Positions 33,446 to 42,870 of a stretch of DNA of 64,000 nt are shown here, piece after piece (within the stretch, counting starts at the first letter, position 1; each line of letters begins with the position of its first letter). The DNA is from CAVYTF01 sp963708205 (GTDB taxonomy: Bacteria; Bacteroidota; Bacteroidia; Chitinophagales; Chitinophagaceae). The notes under the pieces are model-generated. The model saw only the letters and a list, made by a program, of their open reading frames with translations, searched no databases and was not told where the DNA came from. The translations under genes and the position numbers were made by a program. The stretch is taken from positions 496,001 to 560,000 of the forward strand of contig OY970196.1 in assembly GCA_963708205.1 (NCBI GenBank), given 5' to 3'.

Positions 33446-36400
33446 ATGAAAGATCAAAGAGTTGAATTTCAAAAAATATATGAAGGCTTAAACCAGCAAC
33501 AAAAACTTGCTGTTGATACTATTGAAGGACCGGTTATGGTTATCGCCGGACCGGGCACAGGAAAAACGCAAATTCTTTCTGCACGCATTGGAAAAATTTT
33601 ATTGCAAACCGATACCGCTCCGCAAAATATTTTATGCCTTACTTACACAGATGCCGGAGCAATCGCCATGCGCAATCGCTTGCTCAGCTTCATTGGCAGC
33701 GACGCATACAAAGTGAACATTTACACATTCCACGCATTTTGTAATGATGTGATACAGGACAATTTATCTCTGTTTGAAAAAAATTCTTTAGATGCAATTT
33801 CTGAGCTTGAAAGAATAGAATTATTCAAGCAGCTGATTGATGCATTTCCCAAAAATCATCCTTTAAAAAGATACCGCGGTGATGTTTATTTTGAAATAAA
33901 AAACCTGCAAAACTTATTCAGCGCAATGAAGCGCGAAGGCTGGACAAAAGATTTTATCAATGAAAGAATTGACCATTATCTTTCTTCACTTCCCACGCGC
34001 GATGAATACATTACAAAGCGCGCCACCAAAGACTTTAAGAAAGGAGATATACGAACAGATAAGATCGCGGAAGAAACAGAAAAAAAAGAAAAATTACGTG
34101 CTGCAGTGAATGAGTTTGAGAACTTTCAAGAGTTAATGCATAAAAGAAATCGCTATGATTTTGATGACATGATCAACTGGGTCATCAAAGCATTCGAAGA
34201 AAATAAAAACCTGCTTGCACAATACCAGGAAAAATTTTTATACATCCTCGTTGATGAATACCAGGACACAAGCGGCACGCAGAACAGACTCGTTGAACTG
34301 CTCATAAATTACTGGGATAAACCAAACGTTTTTGTAGTTGGTGATGATGACCAAAGTATCTATCGTTTTCAGGGTGCAAATGTTGAAAACATGAATGCTT
34401 TTGCAGACAGTTATAAAAAAGATCTGCTCACAGTTGTGCTTGAAAATAATTATCGTTCGATACAACCTATCCTTGATGTTTCAAGAACTTTAATAGATAA
34501 AAATATTGAAAGATTAATTCACAAGAACAAAGAACTTAATCTTACAAAAAATCTAATTTCTTCCAACAAAAAAATAAATCATCTCACGCATAAACCTGCT
34601 TTGAAAGAATATGAAACGCATAGTGATGAGATGATTGATATTGTATTGCAGGCTGAAACGCTTGTGCAGCAAGACGTTGAGCCCGGAAGGATTGCCGTGA
34701 TCTATAAAGAAAATAAATATGGTGAAGAGCTGACCAAATTTTTTAAGCTGAAAAATATTCCCGTTTACAGCAAAAGAAGTTTGAATATTTTAGAAATCCC
34801 TTTGATAAAAAAGATCATTTTATTACTTCGATATCTTGCAAGCGAACATGATATTTCGTTTAGCGGTGATGAAATGTTGTTTGAAATTTTACACTACGAC
34901 TGGTTTAAAATTCCACCGATAGAAATTGCAAATCTTACCATTCAGGTTGCATCAAAAAGATATACCGAAGAAGAAACTTCGATAAGAAAATTTTTGTATG
35001 AAAAAAGTAATAAACCTGCGCAGGATCTTTTCTCACAAAGCATTCATCCAAATTTGCAAAAAGCAAGTGATACTATTGAATTGCTTATTGCTGACGTTCC
35101 GAATGTCACACTTCAAACTTTGATAGAACACATTATTAAGACTGCCGGAGTTTTAAATAACATCATGCAAAGCGATGAAAAAATATCAATGCTGCAGGCA
35201 CTTACAGCTTTTTTTGATTTTATAAAAGAAGAATCCCACAGAAGACCTTTGATGACGTTACAGCAATTCGTAAACATCATCGATTTAATGGAGAATGAAG
35301 AATTGTCTTTGCCAATGACAGAAGTAAGCGGCAGTGAGAAAGGAATTAATTTATTAACAGTACACGGCAGCAAAGGTTTGGAATTTGAGTATGTTTTTTT
35401 TGCAGGTTGCAATGCCACTTTTTGGGAAAAAAAACGCAAGCCTTCCGGCGGTTATGCTTTTCCAGATACAATGTTTACAAGCATTCCAAACAATAATGAT
35501 GATGAAGAATTGCGACGATTATTTTATGTAGCATTGACACGTGCTGAGCAGCATTTGATCTTATCTTATGCAAGATTTAAAAATGATGGAAAGGAAATTG
35601 AGCCATCAATGTTCATTGCAGAAATTTTGGAACATCATGAATTGCCGTTGCAAAAAATTTTTATTGATGAAAATATTTTAGCAACATTCAGAGCATTAAT
35701 TTTTGAAGGAGAACAGGCACCTGAAATTGCAAAGATTGAGAAAGAATATGTAAGCGCTTTGCTTAACAATTTTGTGATGAATGTTTCTGCGCTGAATAAT
35801 TTTTTAAAATGTCCGCTTGAATTTTACTACAAAAATTTATTGCGCATTCCTTCGCCCAAAAATGAGGCAACGGAATTTGGTTCCGCCGTGCATGATGCGC
35901 TGGAAAAGCTTTTCAGAACAATGCAGAATAACAATAATATATTTTGTAACAAAGAAACTTTTATTGATGATTTTAAAAAATACATGTTTCGACATCGTGA
36001 AAGTTTTACCAGAGAACAGTTTGAAAGAAGGCTTGAATATGGAATTGAAGTGCTCGGAAATTATTATGAAAAATATATTTCAACATGGAATAAAATTGTT
36101 GCCGTTGAAAGAAACATCCGCAATATTGTTGTGAATGGTGTGCCATTAAAAGGCAAACTCGACAAGCTTGAATTTATTGGTAAAGATGCGAATGTTGTTG
36201 ATTATAAAACAGGCGATCCTGACAAAGCAAAAGAAAAGTTACAGCCGCCAAATGATAAAAATAAAAATGGCGGAGATTATTGGCGACAGGCAGTTTTTTA
36301 TAAAATATTAGTTGATAATTATAACAGGCAATGGAATGTTGTAAGCACTGAATTCGATTTTGTAGAACCTGATAAAAAGAAAAATTATCATAAAAATAAA

Positions 36401-36589
36401 ATCGTTATAACGCCTGAAGACATTACAACTGTAAAGCAACAAATAAAAGAAAGCTGGGATAAAATTCAGGCGCATGATTTTTATGTCGGCTGCGGAAACG
36501 AAGAATGTCACTGGTGTAAATTTGTAAAAACAAATGATCTTGCAATTGCTTTGCATGAAATAAATGACGAAGAGGAAGTTGTATTCTAA
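33446..36589 (+). CDS. UvrD/Rep-type helicase fused to a PD-(D/E)XK nuclease with an Fe-S staple
   Basis: This 1047-residue protein resembles AddA/AddB-like repair enzymes in one chain. The SF1 helicase part has GPGTGKTQ (Walker A, about residues 34-41), CLTYTDAGAIAMRNR (Ia), LVDEYQDTSGTQ (Walker B, about 268-279), GDDDQSIYRFQGA, ENNYRS, TVHGSKGLEFEYVFF and YVALTRAEQHL. The C-terminal 250 residues hold a RecB-family nuclease: EFGSAVHDALEKLF, then GKLDKLEFIGKDANVVDYKTG (about 900-920; Asp and DYK catalytic). A Cys in FLKCPLEFYY (about 787) and three in GCGNEECHWC (about 1013-1022) fit the iron-sulfur staple of AddB. It probably processes DNA ends. Confidence 0.9.
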   Translation: MKDQRVEFQKIYEGLNQQQKLAVDTIEGPVMVIAGPGTGKTQILSARIGKILLQTDTAPQNILCLTYTDAGAIAMRNRLLSFIGSDAYKVNIYTFHAFCNDVIQDNLSLFEKNSLDAISELERIELFKQLIDAFPKNHPLKRYRGDVYFEIKNLQNLFSAMKREGWTKDFINERIDHYLSSLPTRDEYITKRATKDFKKGDIRTDKIAEETEKKEKLRAAVNEFENFQELMHKRNRYDFDDMINWVIKAFEENKNLLAQYQEKFLYILVDEYQDTSGTQNRLVELLINYWDKPNVFVVGDDDQSIYRFQGANVENMNAFADSYKKDLLTVVLENNYRSIQPILDVSRTLIDKNIERLIHKNKELNLTKNLISSNKKINHLTHKPALKEYETHSDEMIDIVLQAETLVQQDVEPGRIAVIYKENKYGEELTKFFKLKNIPVYSKRSLNILEIPLIKKIILLLRYLASEHDISFSGDEMLFEILHYDWFKIPPIEIANLTIQVASKRYTEEETSIRKFLYEKSNKPAQDLFSQSIHPNLQKASDTIELLIADVPNVTLQTLIEHIIKTAGVLNNIMQSDEKISMLQALTAFFDFIKEESHRRPLMTLQQFVNIIDLMENEELSLPMTEVSGSEKGINLLTVHGSKGLEFEYVFFAGCNATFWEKKRKPSGGYAFPDTMFTSIPNNNDDEELRRLFYVALTRAEQHLILSYARFKNDGKEIEPSMFIAEILEHHELPLQKIFIDENILATFRALIFEGEQAPEIAKIEKEYVSALLNNFVMNVSALNNFLKCPLEFYYKNLLRIPSPKNEATEFGSAVHDALEKLFRTMQNNNNIFCNKETFIDDFKKYMFRHRESFTREQFERRLEYGIEVLGNYYEKYISTWNKIVAVERNIRNIVVNGVPLKGKLDKLEFIGKDANVVDYKTGDPDKAKEKLQPPNDKNKNGGDYWRQAVFYKILVDNYNRQWNVVSTEFDFVEPDKKKNYHKNKIVITPEDITTVKQQIKESWDKIQAHDFYVGCGNEECHWCKFVKTNDLAIALHEINDEEEVVF

Positions 36590-36636
36590 TAAAAAAGTTT
36601 AAAGTATTATTGGCAGAAACAAACAGGCAAAGAGAT

Positions 36637-36644
36637 TAAGTTTG
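36637..36644 (+). promoter_or_regulatory. Possible -7 box of the Ig-like lipoprotein gene
   Basis: TAAGTTTG matches TAnnTTTG, 16 nt before the ATG at 36661. TTGG at 36610-36613 is a weak -33 partner at 23 nt. Confidence 0.45.
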
Positions 36645-36660
36645 CACGCATCATCCTCAA

Positions 36661-38139
36661 ATGAAAAAAATCTTTTTCTTTTTTATTGTCCTTTTTCTTT
36701 TCGCGAAGTTGCTTTTATTGTCTTCATGCGCAAATATTATTCCACCTGGCGGCGGACCAAAAGATACTTTGCCTCCGGTGCTGAAAGTGGCGCTGCCAAA
36801 GGATTCTATCACATCTTTTAAAGGCAAAACAATAATTTTAAACTTTGATGAATATGTGCAGCTTGATAATCCGCAGGATAATGTTGTGGTATCACCAAAT
36901 CCTGCAAACCAACCTATAATTGTAAGCAAGCTTCGCACTGTAACCATTAAATTGAGAGATTCATTACTGCCAAACACTACATACACAATTAATTTTGGAA
37001 ACGCTTTAAAAGATGTGAATGAAGGAAATGTTTATAAAAATTTCACGTATGTTTTCTCAACAGGGACAACACTAGCGCACCAGGTTTTATCAGGCAAAGT
37101 ATTGCTCGCAGAAACGGGTGAAATTGATAGCGCTTTAATTGTGGTATTGCAAAGTAATCTTGCAGACAGCGCGATAAAAAAATTGCGACCACTTTATTAT
37201 ACAAGAATTAATGGAAAAGGAAATTTTGAATTTAGAAATTTACCGGAAGGAACTTTTAATGTTTTCGCTTTACCAAATGATTATTCAAAAAAATATGATG
37301 ACAGCACAAAGGTTTTTGCTTTTCTCACAAATCCTGTAACACTTGCTGACAGTGCATCTAAGCGTTCTGTAACAATGTATGCTTACTCGCAATTTAAAGA
37401 AGGACCAAAAACTTCTTATTCATCAAACACCGATAATAATTTGTCCTCCGCTGATAAAAAGAAAAAGGCAGAAGAAAATAAACGCTTAAAACTTTCAACA
37501 TCTTTGGAAGGTGATAAACAGGATATACTTACCAATCTTCAAATCAGTTTGAGTCATAAAATAAAAACATTTGATTCTTCTAAAATATTTTTTACAGACA
37601 CAACATACAAACCAATTGCAGGTGCAAAATTTATATTAGACACTTCTTTAAAAATTGTTACACTTCGTTATAAATGGGCACCAAACACAGATTACAAAAT
37701 CTTAATTGATAAAAATGCTTTTACCGATAGTGTCGGCACAACACTTGCAAAAGCTGACACTTTAAACTTTTCAACTAAAGATGAAAATGCTTACGGCAGC
37801 ATCACTTTGCGCTTTATAAATCTTGATCTTTCTAAAAATCCGGTATTGCAAATAGTGAAAAACAATATTGTCATTGATTCTTCTGCACTCACAAAAAATG
37901 AATGGCATCGTGATTTGTACGAGCCTGGCGAATATCATTTAAGAATTTTATTTGATGATAATAAAAACGGCACATGGGATCCTGGTGATTATTCAAAAAA
38001 GAAACAACCGGAAATTGTTCAGGCAATTTATAAACCAATCAACATAAAAAATGATTGGGAAAATGAAGACGAAATAAATCTGAATGCGCCGCCACCAACC
38101 TCGGGCAAGCAACAGCAACAAGACGATAATGATGAATGA
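36661..38139 (+). CDS. Ig-like (Big_5 type) domain lipoprotein
   Basis: The 492-residue protein has a signal peptide and lipobox (LLSSCAN, Cys about 24), and then the string NIIPPGGGPKDTLPPVL that marks a widely conserved Bacteroidota lipoprotein family. Residues 35-130 are a bacterial Ig-like domain (ITSFKGKTIILNFDEYVQL, ending YVFSTG). Residues 140-230 look like a second sandwich with a carboxypeptidase-regulatory pattern (GNFEFRNLPEGTFNVFALP). The end is acidic and Gln-rich. It is likely an outer-membrane lipoprotein; function unknown. It lies 71 bp after the helicase-nuclease. Confidence 0.83.
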   Translation: MKKIFFFFIVLFLFAKLLLLSSCANIIPPGGGPKDTLPPVLKVALPKDSITSFKGKTIILNFDEYVQLDNPQDNVVVSPNPANQPIIVSKLRTVTIKLRDSLLPNTTYTINFGNALKDVNEGNVYKNFTYVFSTGTTLAHQVLSGKVLLAETGEIDSALIVVLQSNLADSAIKKLRPLYYTRINGKGNFEFRNLPEGTFNVFALPNDYSKKYDDSTKVFAFLTNPVTLADSASKRSVTMYAYSQFKEGPKTSYSSNTDNNLSSADKKKKAEENKRLKLSTSLEGDKQDILTNLQISLSHKIKTFDSSKIFFTDTTYKPIAGAKFILDTSLKIVTLRYKWAPNTDYKILIDKNAFTDSVGTTLAKADTLNFSTKDENAYGSITLRFINLDLSKNPVLQIVKNNIVIDSSALTKNEWHRDLYEPGEYHLRILFDDNKNGTWDPGDYSKKKQPEIVQAIYKPINIKNDWENEDEINLNAPPPTSGKQQQQDDNDE

Positions 38140-38194
38140 CAACAATTAGAAATTTTGACTTTTAATTTTTAATTTTGATTTTTGAATTAATTAA

Positions 38195-38815
38195 ATGCAA
38201 TTACCTTCTTCCCTTTTAGAAAATGCGGTAAATGAGTTTTCCAAGCTGCCGGGCATTGGCAAAAAAACCGCTTTGCGATTAGTATTACATTTATTAAAAC
38301 AAAATATTGATGATGTAAAACAGTTTGGCGATGCCGTAACGCACATGCGCGAAGACATAAAATTTTGCCAGCGTTGTTGCAACATCAGTGATGGAGATAT
38401 TTGCAGCATCTGCGCCAACTCCTTTCGAAACCAGCGCCAGATATGCATTGTAGAAAATATACGTGATGTTATTGCGATAGAAAGTACGCAGCAATTCAGC
38501 GGCACATATCATGTGCTTGGCGGAATAATTTCGCCACTTGATGGCATCGGACCAGATCAATTAAACATAGAGCAGCTTATCAATCGCGTGGTAAAAGAAC
38601 AAACAGAAGAACTCATTTTTGCCCTCAGCCCAAATATCCAGGGCGATACAACCATCTACTATATTCAAAAGAAAATTCTAAACATTTCATGCAAAGTCAC
38701 CACGATTGCGCGCGGAATTGCTTTCGGTGGCGAGCTTGAATACGCAGATGAAATGACACTCGCGCGTAGCCTCACCAATCGTCTTCCTATCGAAAGCTAT
38801 ATTTCCAATAGATAA
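38195..38815 (+). CDS. recR: Recombination mediator protein RecR
   Basis: RecR works with RecF and RecO to load RecA on SSB-coated DNA. The 206-residue protein has the helix-hairpin-helix LPGIGKKTALRLVLHLL (about residues 19-35), a four-Cys zinc finger (CQRCCNISDGDICSIC, about 61-76), a Toprim domain (ICIVENIRDVIAIE, then GTYHVLGGIISPLDGIGP) and a C-terminal ARGIAFGGELEYADEMTLARSL Walker-like stretch (broken here for length: GGELEYAD). Length is normal. It lies 55 bp after the lipoprotein gene. Confidence 0.95.
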   Translation: MQLPSSLLENAVNEFSKLPGIGKKTALRLVLHLLKQNIDDVKQFGDAVTHMREDIKFCQRCCNISDGDICSICANSFRNQRQICIVENIRDVIAIESTQQFSGTYHVLGGIISPLDGIGPDQLNIEQLINRVVKEQTEELIFALSPNIQGDTTIYYIQKKILNISCKVTTIARGIAFGGELEYADEMTLARSLTNRLPIESYISNR

Positions 38816-38821
38816 AAATTG

Positions 38822-38829
38822 TATATTTG
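38822..38829 (+). promoter_or_regulatory. Possible -7 box ahead of metH
   Basis: TATATTTG matches TAnnTTTG and lies 6 nt after recR. No good -33 box is seen. If used, the metH message would have a leader of about 225 nt that contains a long hairpin. Confidence 0.4.
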
Positions 38830-38868
38830 CAACCGGCAGATTTGTTTATTGTTCAGCCAATTTCAAAA

Positions 38869-38928
38869 GAACTAATAAACGACTTCATTTCTGAGCATCC
38901 TCACAAATTGTATCTCGTTAATTAGTTC
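38869..38928. other. Long inverted repeat in the metH leader region
   Basis: GAACTAATAAACGA (38869-38882) and TCGTTAATTAGTTC (38915-38928) pair over 14 bp with one mismatch around a 32-nt loop. An A-run follows on the plus strand, so it is not a plus-strand terminator. I do not see B12-box or SAM riboswitch motifs. Confidence 0.55.
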
Positions 38929-38960
38929 AAAAAAAAATTGGTGTCAAGCTGCACCGCTCC

Positions 38961-39015
38961 GGTTTATCATCGTTGCGTCGCACTACGTTCGTGGTTCACT
39001 TTACTATTGAGCAAT
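38961..39015 (-). repeat. Interspersed repeat family copy R7 (second subtype)
   Basis: On the minus strand it reads CAATAGTAAAGTGAACCACG, then GCGACGCAACGATGATAAACC. It matches the copies at 23734 and 40083 in the AATAGTAAAG part and the first subtype in the GCGACGCAACGATGAT core. It points against the metH genes. Confidence 0.7.
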
Positions 39016-39060
39016 TTCAAAGCTGTCATCACTCATAATTATAACTTATTAATTTAAAAC

Positions 39061-40083
39061 ATGAGCCTTCAAACAGAACTTGAAAAAAGAATTTTAATCA
39101 TTGATGGAGCAATGGGCACGATGATTCAAAGACATAAACTTCAGGAAGAAGACTATCGCGGAGAACGCTTTAAACACTGGGCTTCAGACGTTAAAGGTAA
39201 CAACGATTTGCTTTGCTTGACGCAACCGCACATTATCAAAGACATTCACAAACAATACCTCGAAGCAGGTGCAGATATTATTGAAACAAATACATTCAAT
39301 TCACAAAAAATTTCTCTGGCAGATTATCACATGGAAGAGCTTGCTTATGAAATAAATGTTGCTGCAGCAAAAATTGCAAGAGAAGCCGTGAATGAATTTT
39401 TATTAAATCAAAAATCGAAAATCAAAAATCAAAAATTTGTTGCAGGCGCTCTTGGTCCAATGAATAAAACATTATCACTTTCACCTGATGTCAACAATCC
39501 TGGTTATCGTGCTGTCACATTCGATGAAGTTGCAAATGCTTACTACGAACAGGTTTCAGGCTTAGTTGATGGTGGCGTTGATGTGTTGTTGATCGAAACA
39601 ATTTTTGACACACTTAATGCAAAGGCAGCGATCTACGCAATTAAAAAATATTTCAGAGATCAAAAGAAAAACTCTTTGCCAATCATGATCAGCGGAACGA
39701 TAACTGATGCAAGCGGAAGAACTTTAAGCGGACAAACACTGGAAGCATTTTATGTTTCAGTGATGCATGCAAAACCAATCAGCATAGGGCTGAACTGCGC
39801 GCTGGGCGCGTCTGAGATGAGACCGCACATTGAAGAACTTTCACAAATTGCTTCATGCTATACTTCTGCTTATCCGAATGCAGGCTTGCCAAATGCAATG
39901 GGTGAATATGATGAGCAGCCAGAACAAACTGCACATTTTTTAGAAGAATGGGCACACGAAGGTTTTGTAAATATTGTTGGCGGTTGTTGCGGCACAACAC
40001 CAGAGCATATCAAACATATTGCAGAAGCCGTAAAAAATATTGCTCCAAGAAAGTTGCCCGTTATAGAAGAAGAACTTGTTTAA
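39061..40083 (+). CDS. metH: Methionine synthase, homocysteine-binding part (split MetH)
   Basis: The 340-residue protein is the N-terminal module of cobalamin-dependent methionine synthase. It has LIIDGAMGTMIQRHKL (about residues 11-26), ADIIETNTFNSQKISL (about 75-90), FVAGALGPMNKTLS, GVDVLLIETIFDTLNAKAA, GLNCALGASEMRPHI (about 243-257) and GGCCGTTPEHIKHI (about 307-320); Cys in GLNC and the CC pair bind the zinc that activates homocysteine. The remaining domains are in the next gene, 69 bp on and in the same frame. A run NQKSKIKNQKF (about 119-129) is encoded by AAAATCAAAA-type repeats and looks like an insertion. Confidence 0.93.
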   Translation: MSLQTELEKRILIIDGAMGTMIQRHKLQEEDYRGERFKHWASDVKGNNDLLCLTQPHIIKDIHKQYLEAGADIIETNTFNSQKISLADYHMEELAYEINVAAAKIAREAVNEFLLNQKSKIKNQKFVAGALGPMNKTLSLSPDVNNPGYRAVTFDEVANAYYEQVSGLVDGGVDVLLIETIFDTLNAKAAIYAIKKYFRDQKKNSLPIMISGTITDASGRTLSGQTLEAFYVSVMHAKPISIGLNCALGASEMRPHIEELSQIASCYTSAYPNAGLPNAMGEYDEQPEQTAHFLEEWAHEGFVNIVGGCCGTTPEHIKHIAEAVKNIAPRKLPVIEEELV

Positions 40084-40150
40084 TAGTAAAGAGAAAGATG
40101 AACGGAGCGTCGCAACGATGCTTCATAGCAGTAAAAAAGTTGATAACCAA
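40083..40150 (+). repeat. Interspersed repeat family copy R5 between the two metH parts
   Basis: AATAGTAAAGAGAAAGATGA, then ACGGAGCGTCGCAACGATG, a CATAGCAGTAAAAAAG part and GTTGATAACCAAAAA. It joins features of both subtypes: AATAGTAAAG from the second and the trailing GTTG.TA.C from the first. It fills the whole spacer between the stop of one half and the start of the other. Confidence 0.8.
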
Positions 40151-40152
40151 AA

Positions 40153-42870
40153 ATGTCTGAACAAAATATCATTAAGCCTTATTTAAGATTAGCAGGATTA
40201 GAACCTCTGGTTGTTCGTCCTGAAACAAATTTTGTAAATGTTGGCGAGCGCACAAATGTTACAGGTTCAAAAAAATTTGCAAGATTAATTCGTGAAAATA
40301 AATATGAAGAAGCTTTGAGTGTTGCGCGTCACCAGGTAGAAAATGGCGCGCAAATTTTAGATGTAAATATGGACGATGCTTTGCTTGATGGCGTTCATGC
40401 AATGACGACCTACCTCAATCTTTTACAGAGCGAACCTGATATTGCAAAAATCCCTGTAATGATTGACAGCTCTAAGTTTCAGATAATTGAAGCGGGATTA
40501 AAATGTGTGCAGGGAAAGTGTATTGTAAATTCCATTTCAATGAAGGAAGGCGTTGAAAAATTTATTCAACAGGCAATCATTTGTCAAAGTTATGGTGCAT
40601 CTGTTGTGGTAATGGCATTTGATGAAAATGGACAAGCAGATACTTTGCAAAGACGCGTTTCCATTTGCGAAAAAGCTTACAAAATATTAACGGAAGAAGT
40701 TGGTTTTCTTCCACAGGATATTATTTTCGATCTCAACATTTTTGCTGTTGCAACTGGCTTGGAAGAACATAATAATTACTGCGTTGATTTTATTGAAGCA
40801 ACAAAAATCATCAAACAAAAATATCCTCTTGTAAAGATCAGTGGTGGCGTAAGTAATCTTTCGTTTTCATTTCGCGGCAACGAAACTGTGCGTGAAGCAA
40901 TGCACAGCGTGTTTCTTTTTTATGCAATAAAAGCAGGAATGGACATGGGTATTGTGAACGCCGGGCAATTGATTGTGTATGATGAAATAGAACCAAAGCT
41001 TTGTCAACTCTGCGAAGATGTAATCTTCAATCGCAACAATGATAATAATGAAGCAACAGAAGCTTTGATAACTTTTGCAGAGACTGTAAAAGCAAAGGGG
41101 AAAGAAATAAAAAAAGATGATGTCTGGCGAAATACAAATGTTGAAGAACGGCTGAAACATGCGCTGGTAAACGGTATCACAGATTTTATTGATGTTGATA
41201 CAGAAGAGGCAAGAATAAAATATGCAAAGCCTTTGGATGTAATTGAAGGTCCGTTAATGGATGGAATGAATGTGGTTGGAGATTTATTCGGGAGCGGAAA
41301 AATGTTTTTACCACAGGTGGTAAAAAGTGCGCGTGTGATGAAAAAATCTGTTGCTATTCTCACTCCACATATTGAAGCTGCAAAAGAAGAACGCAGGCTT
41401 GCACATATTTCAGCAGGAACAAAAAATGAAGAAGGTGCAGGCGCAGCAAAAATTTTATTGGCAACTGTAAAGGGTGATGTTCATGATATTGGAAAAAATA
41501 TTGTTGGCGTTGTGCTTGGTTGTAATGGCTATGATATTATTGATTTAGGCGTAATGGTTCCTTCAGAAAAAATTTTGGAAACAGCATTCAAAGAAAAAGC
41601 AGACATCATAGGTTTGAGCGGATTAATAACTCCTTCACTTGACGAAATGGTGCACATCGCAAAAGAAATGAAGCGCAGAAATATGCAACAACCTTTGATG
41701 ATCGGCGGTGCAACAACATCAAGAATGCATACTGCTGTAAAAATCGCACCTGAGTATAATGCAGGCGTAGTGCATGTTTTAGATGCTTCACGAAGCGTAA
41801 CTGTTGCAGGTTCATTATTAAATAAAGAACAAAAAAAATCTTTGCTTGAAAATATTGATGCTGAATATTTAAAATTGAGAAACGATTTTGCAAACAAGCA
41901 ATCTTTTAAACAATATATTTCTTTTGAAGCAGCACAGAAAAATGCACTTAACATTGATTGGGAAAATTATACGCCGCCAAAACCAACTTTCACAGGCATA
42001 AAAGTTCTTCAAAATTATGACTTGAAAGAAATAAGAAAATATATTGACTGGTCGCCATTTTTTATTGCATGGGAAATGGGTGGCCATTTTCCTCAGTTGC
42101 TCGAAGATAAAATCATTGGTATTGAAGCAAAGAAATTGTATGATGATGCAAACAATTTATTGGATAAAATTGTTTCTGAAAAATGGCTTTCTGCAAATGG
42201 TGTGATTGGTTTTTGGGAAGCATCAAAAATTGATGTTGACACAATTGAAATCAAAGATGAAAAGTCAAAAGTTAAATTAGAATTTTTAAGACAACAGGTT
42301 AAGAAAGCTGCAAGCCAACCAAATTTATCTTTGGCAGATTTTATAAAACCTTGTGACCAATCTCAAGATTATATCGGTGCATTTGCTGTCACTATTAAAG
42401 GCATTGAGCCACATATAAAAAACTTTGAAGCAGCACATGATGATTATAATAAAATTATGCTGCAGGCGCTTGCAGACAGGCTTGTAGAGGCTTTCGCAGA
42501 ATTGCTGCATACAAAAACTCGTAAAGAATTTTGGGGTTATTCGAAAGATGAAAATTTATCAACTGAAGAATTAATTAAAGAAAAATATATTGGCATTCGT
42601 CCAGCGCCTGGCTACCCTGCTTGCCCGGATCACACAGAAAAATATAAATTGTTTGATTTATTGGATATAAATAATAATATTCAAATTGAATTAACAGAAT
42701 CACTTGCCATGTATCCTGCAGCAAGTGTTTGCGGTTGGTATTTCAGTCATCCACAAAGCCAGTATTTTGGTGTTGGAAAAATTTCACAAGATCAAAAAAA
42801 AGATTACGCAAAAAGAAAAAATTGGACTGAAGAAGAAGCTGAAAAATGGTTAAGACCAAACATAGAATAA
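40153..42870 (+). CDS. metH: Methionine synthase, folate, cobalamin and activation domains (split MetH)
   Basis: The 905-residue protein continues MetH: the pterin-binding domain (FVNVGERTNVTGSKKF at about 26-41; VENGAQILDVNMDD; PVMIDSSKF), the cobalamin cap and Rossmann domain (about 340-560, with the base-off signature GDVHDIGKNIVGVVLGCNGY, His about 444) and the AdoMet activation domain (about 620-905, with IRPAPGYPACPDHTEK, the RPAxGYPxxPDH motif). Together the two proteins total 1245 residues, close to one-chain MetH. Split forms are known in Bacteroidota. A run EKSKVKLEF (about 703-711) is again encoded by a low-complexity AAAAGTCAAAAGTTAAA tract. Confidence 0.94.
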   Translation: MSEQNIIKPYLRLAGLEPLVVRPETNFVNVGERTNVTGSKKFARLIRENKYEEALSVARHQVENGAQILDVNMDDALLDGVHAMTTYLNLLQSEPDIAKIPVMIDSSKFQIIEAGLKCVQGKCIVNSISMKEGVEKFIQQAIICQSYGASVVVMAFDENGQADTLQRRVSICEKAYKILTEEVGFLPQDIIFDLNIFAVATGLEEHNNYCVDFIEATKIIKQKYPLVKISGGVSNLSFSFRGNETVREAMHSVFLFYAIKAGMDMGIVNAGQLIVYDEIEPKLCQLCEDVIFNRNNDNNEATEALITFAETVKAKGKEIKKDDVWRNTNVEERLKHALVNGITDFIDVDTEEARIKYAKPLDVIEGPLMDGMNVVGDLFGSGKMFLPQVVKSARVMKKSVAILTPHIEAAKEERRLAHISAGTKNEEGAGAAKILLATVKGDVHDIGKNIVGVVLGCNGYDIIDLGVMVPSEKILETAFKEKADIIGLSGLITPSLDEMVHIAKEMKRRNMQQPLMIGGATTSRMHTAVKIAPEYNAGVVHVLDASRSVTVAGSLLNKEQKKSLLENIDAEYLKLRNDFANKQSFKQYISFEAAQKNALNIDWENYTPPKPTFTGIKVLQNYDLKEIRKYIDWSPFFIAWEMGGHFPQLLEDKIIGIEAKKLYDDANNLLDKIVSEKWLSANGVIGFWEASKIDVDTIEIKDEKSKVKLEFLRQQVKKAASQPNLSLADFIKPCDQSQDYIGAFAVTIKGIEPHIKNFEAAHDDYNKIMLQALADRLVEAFAELLHTKTRKEFWGYSKDENLSTEELIKEKYIGIRPAPGYPACPDHTEKYKLFDLLDINNNIQIELTESLAMYPAASVCGWYFSHPQSQYFGVGKISQDQKKDYAKRKNWTEEEAEKWLRPNIE

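Noticed and set aside
38816..39060. Cobalamin or SAM riboswitch before metH
   Set aside because: I could not find a B12-box or SAM core; only a simple hairpin is seen.
39061..42870. MetH split as a sequencing frameshift or pseudogene
   Set aside because: The break is a real spacer with two stops and a repeat copy, the second part has its own ATG, and split MetH is known in Bacteroidota.
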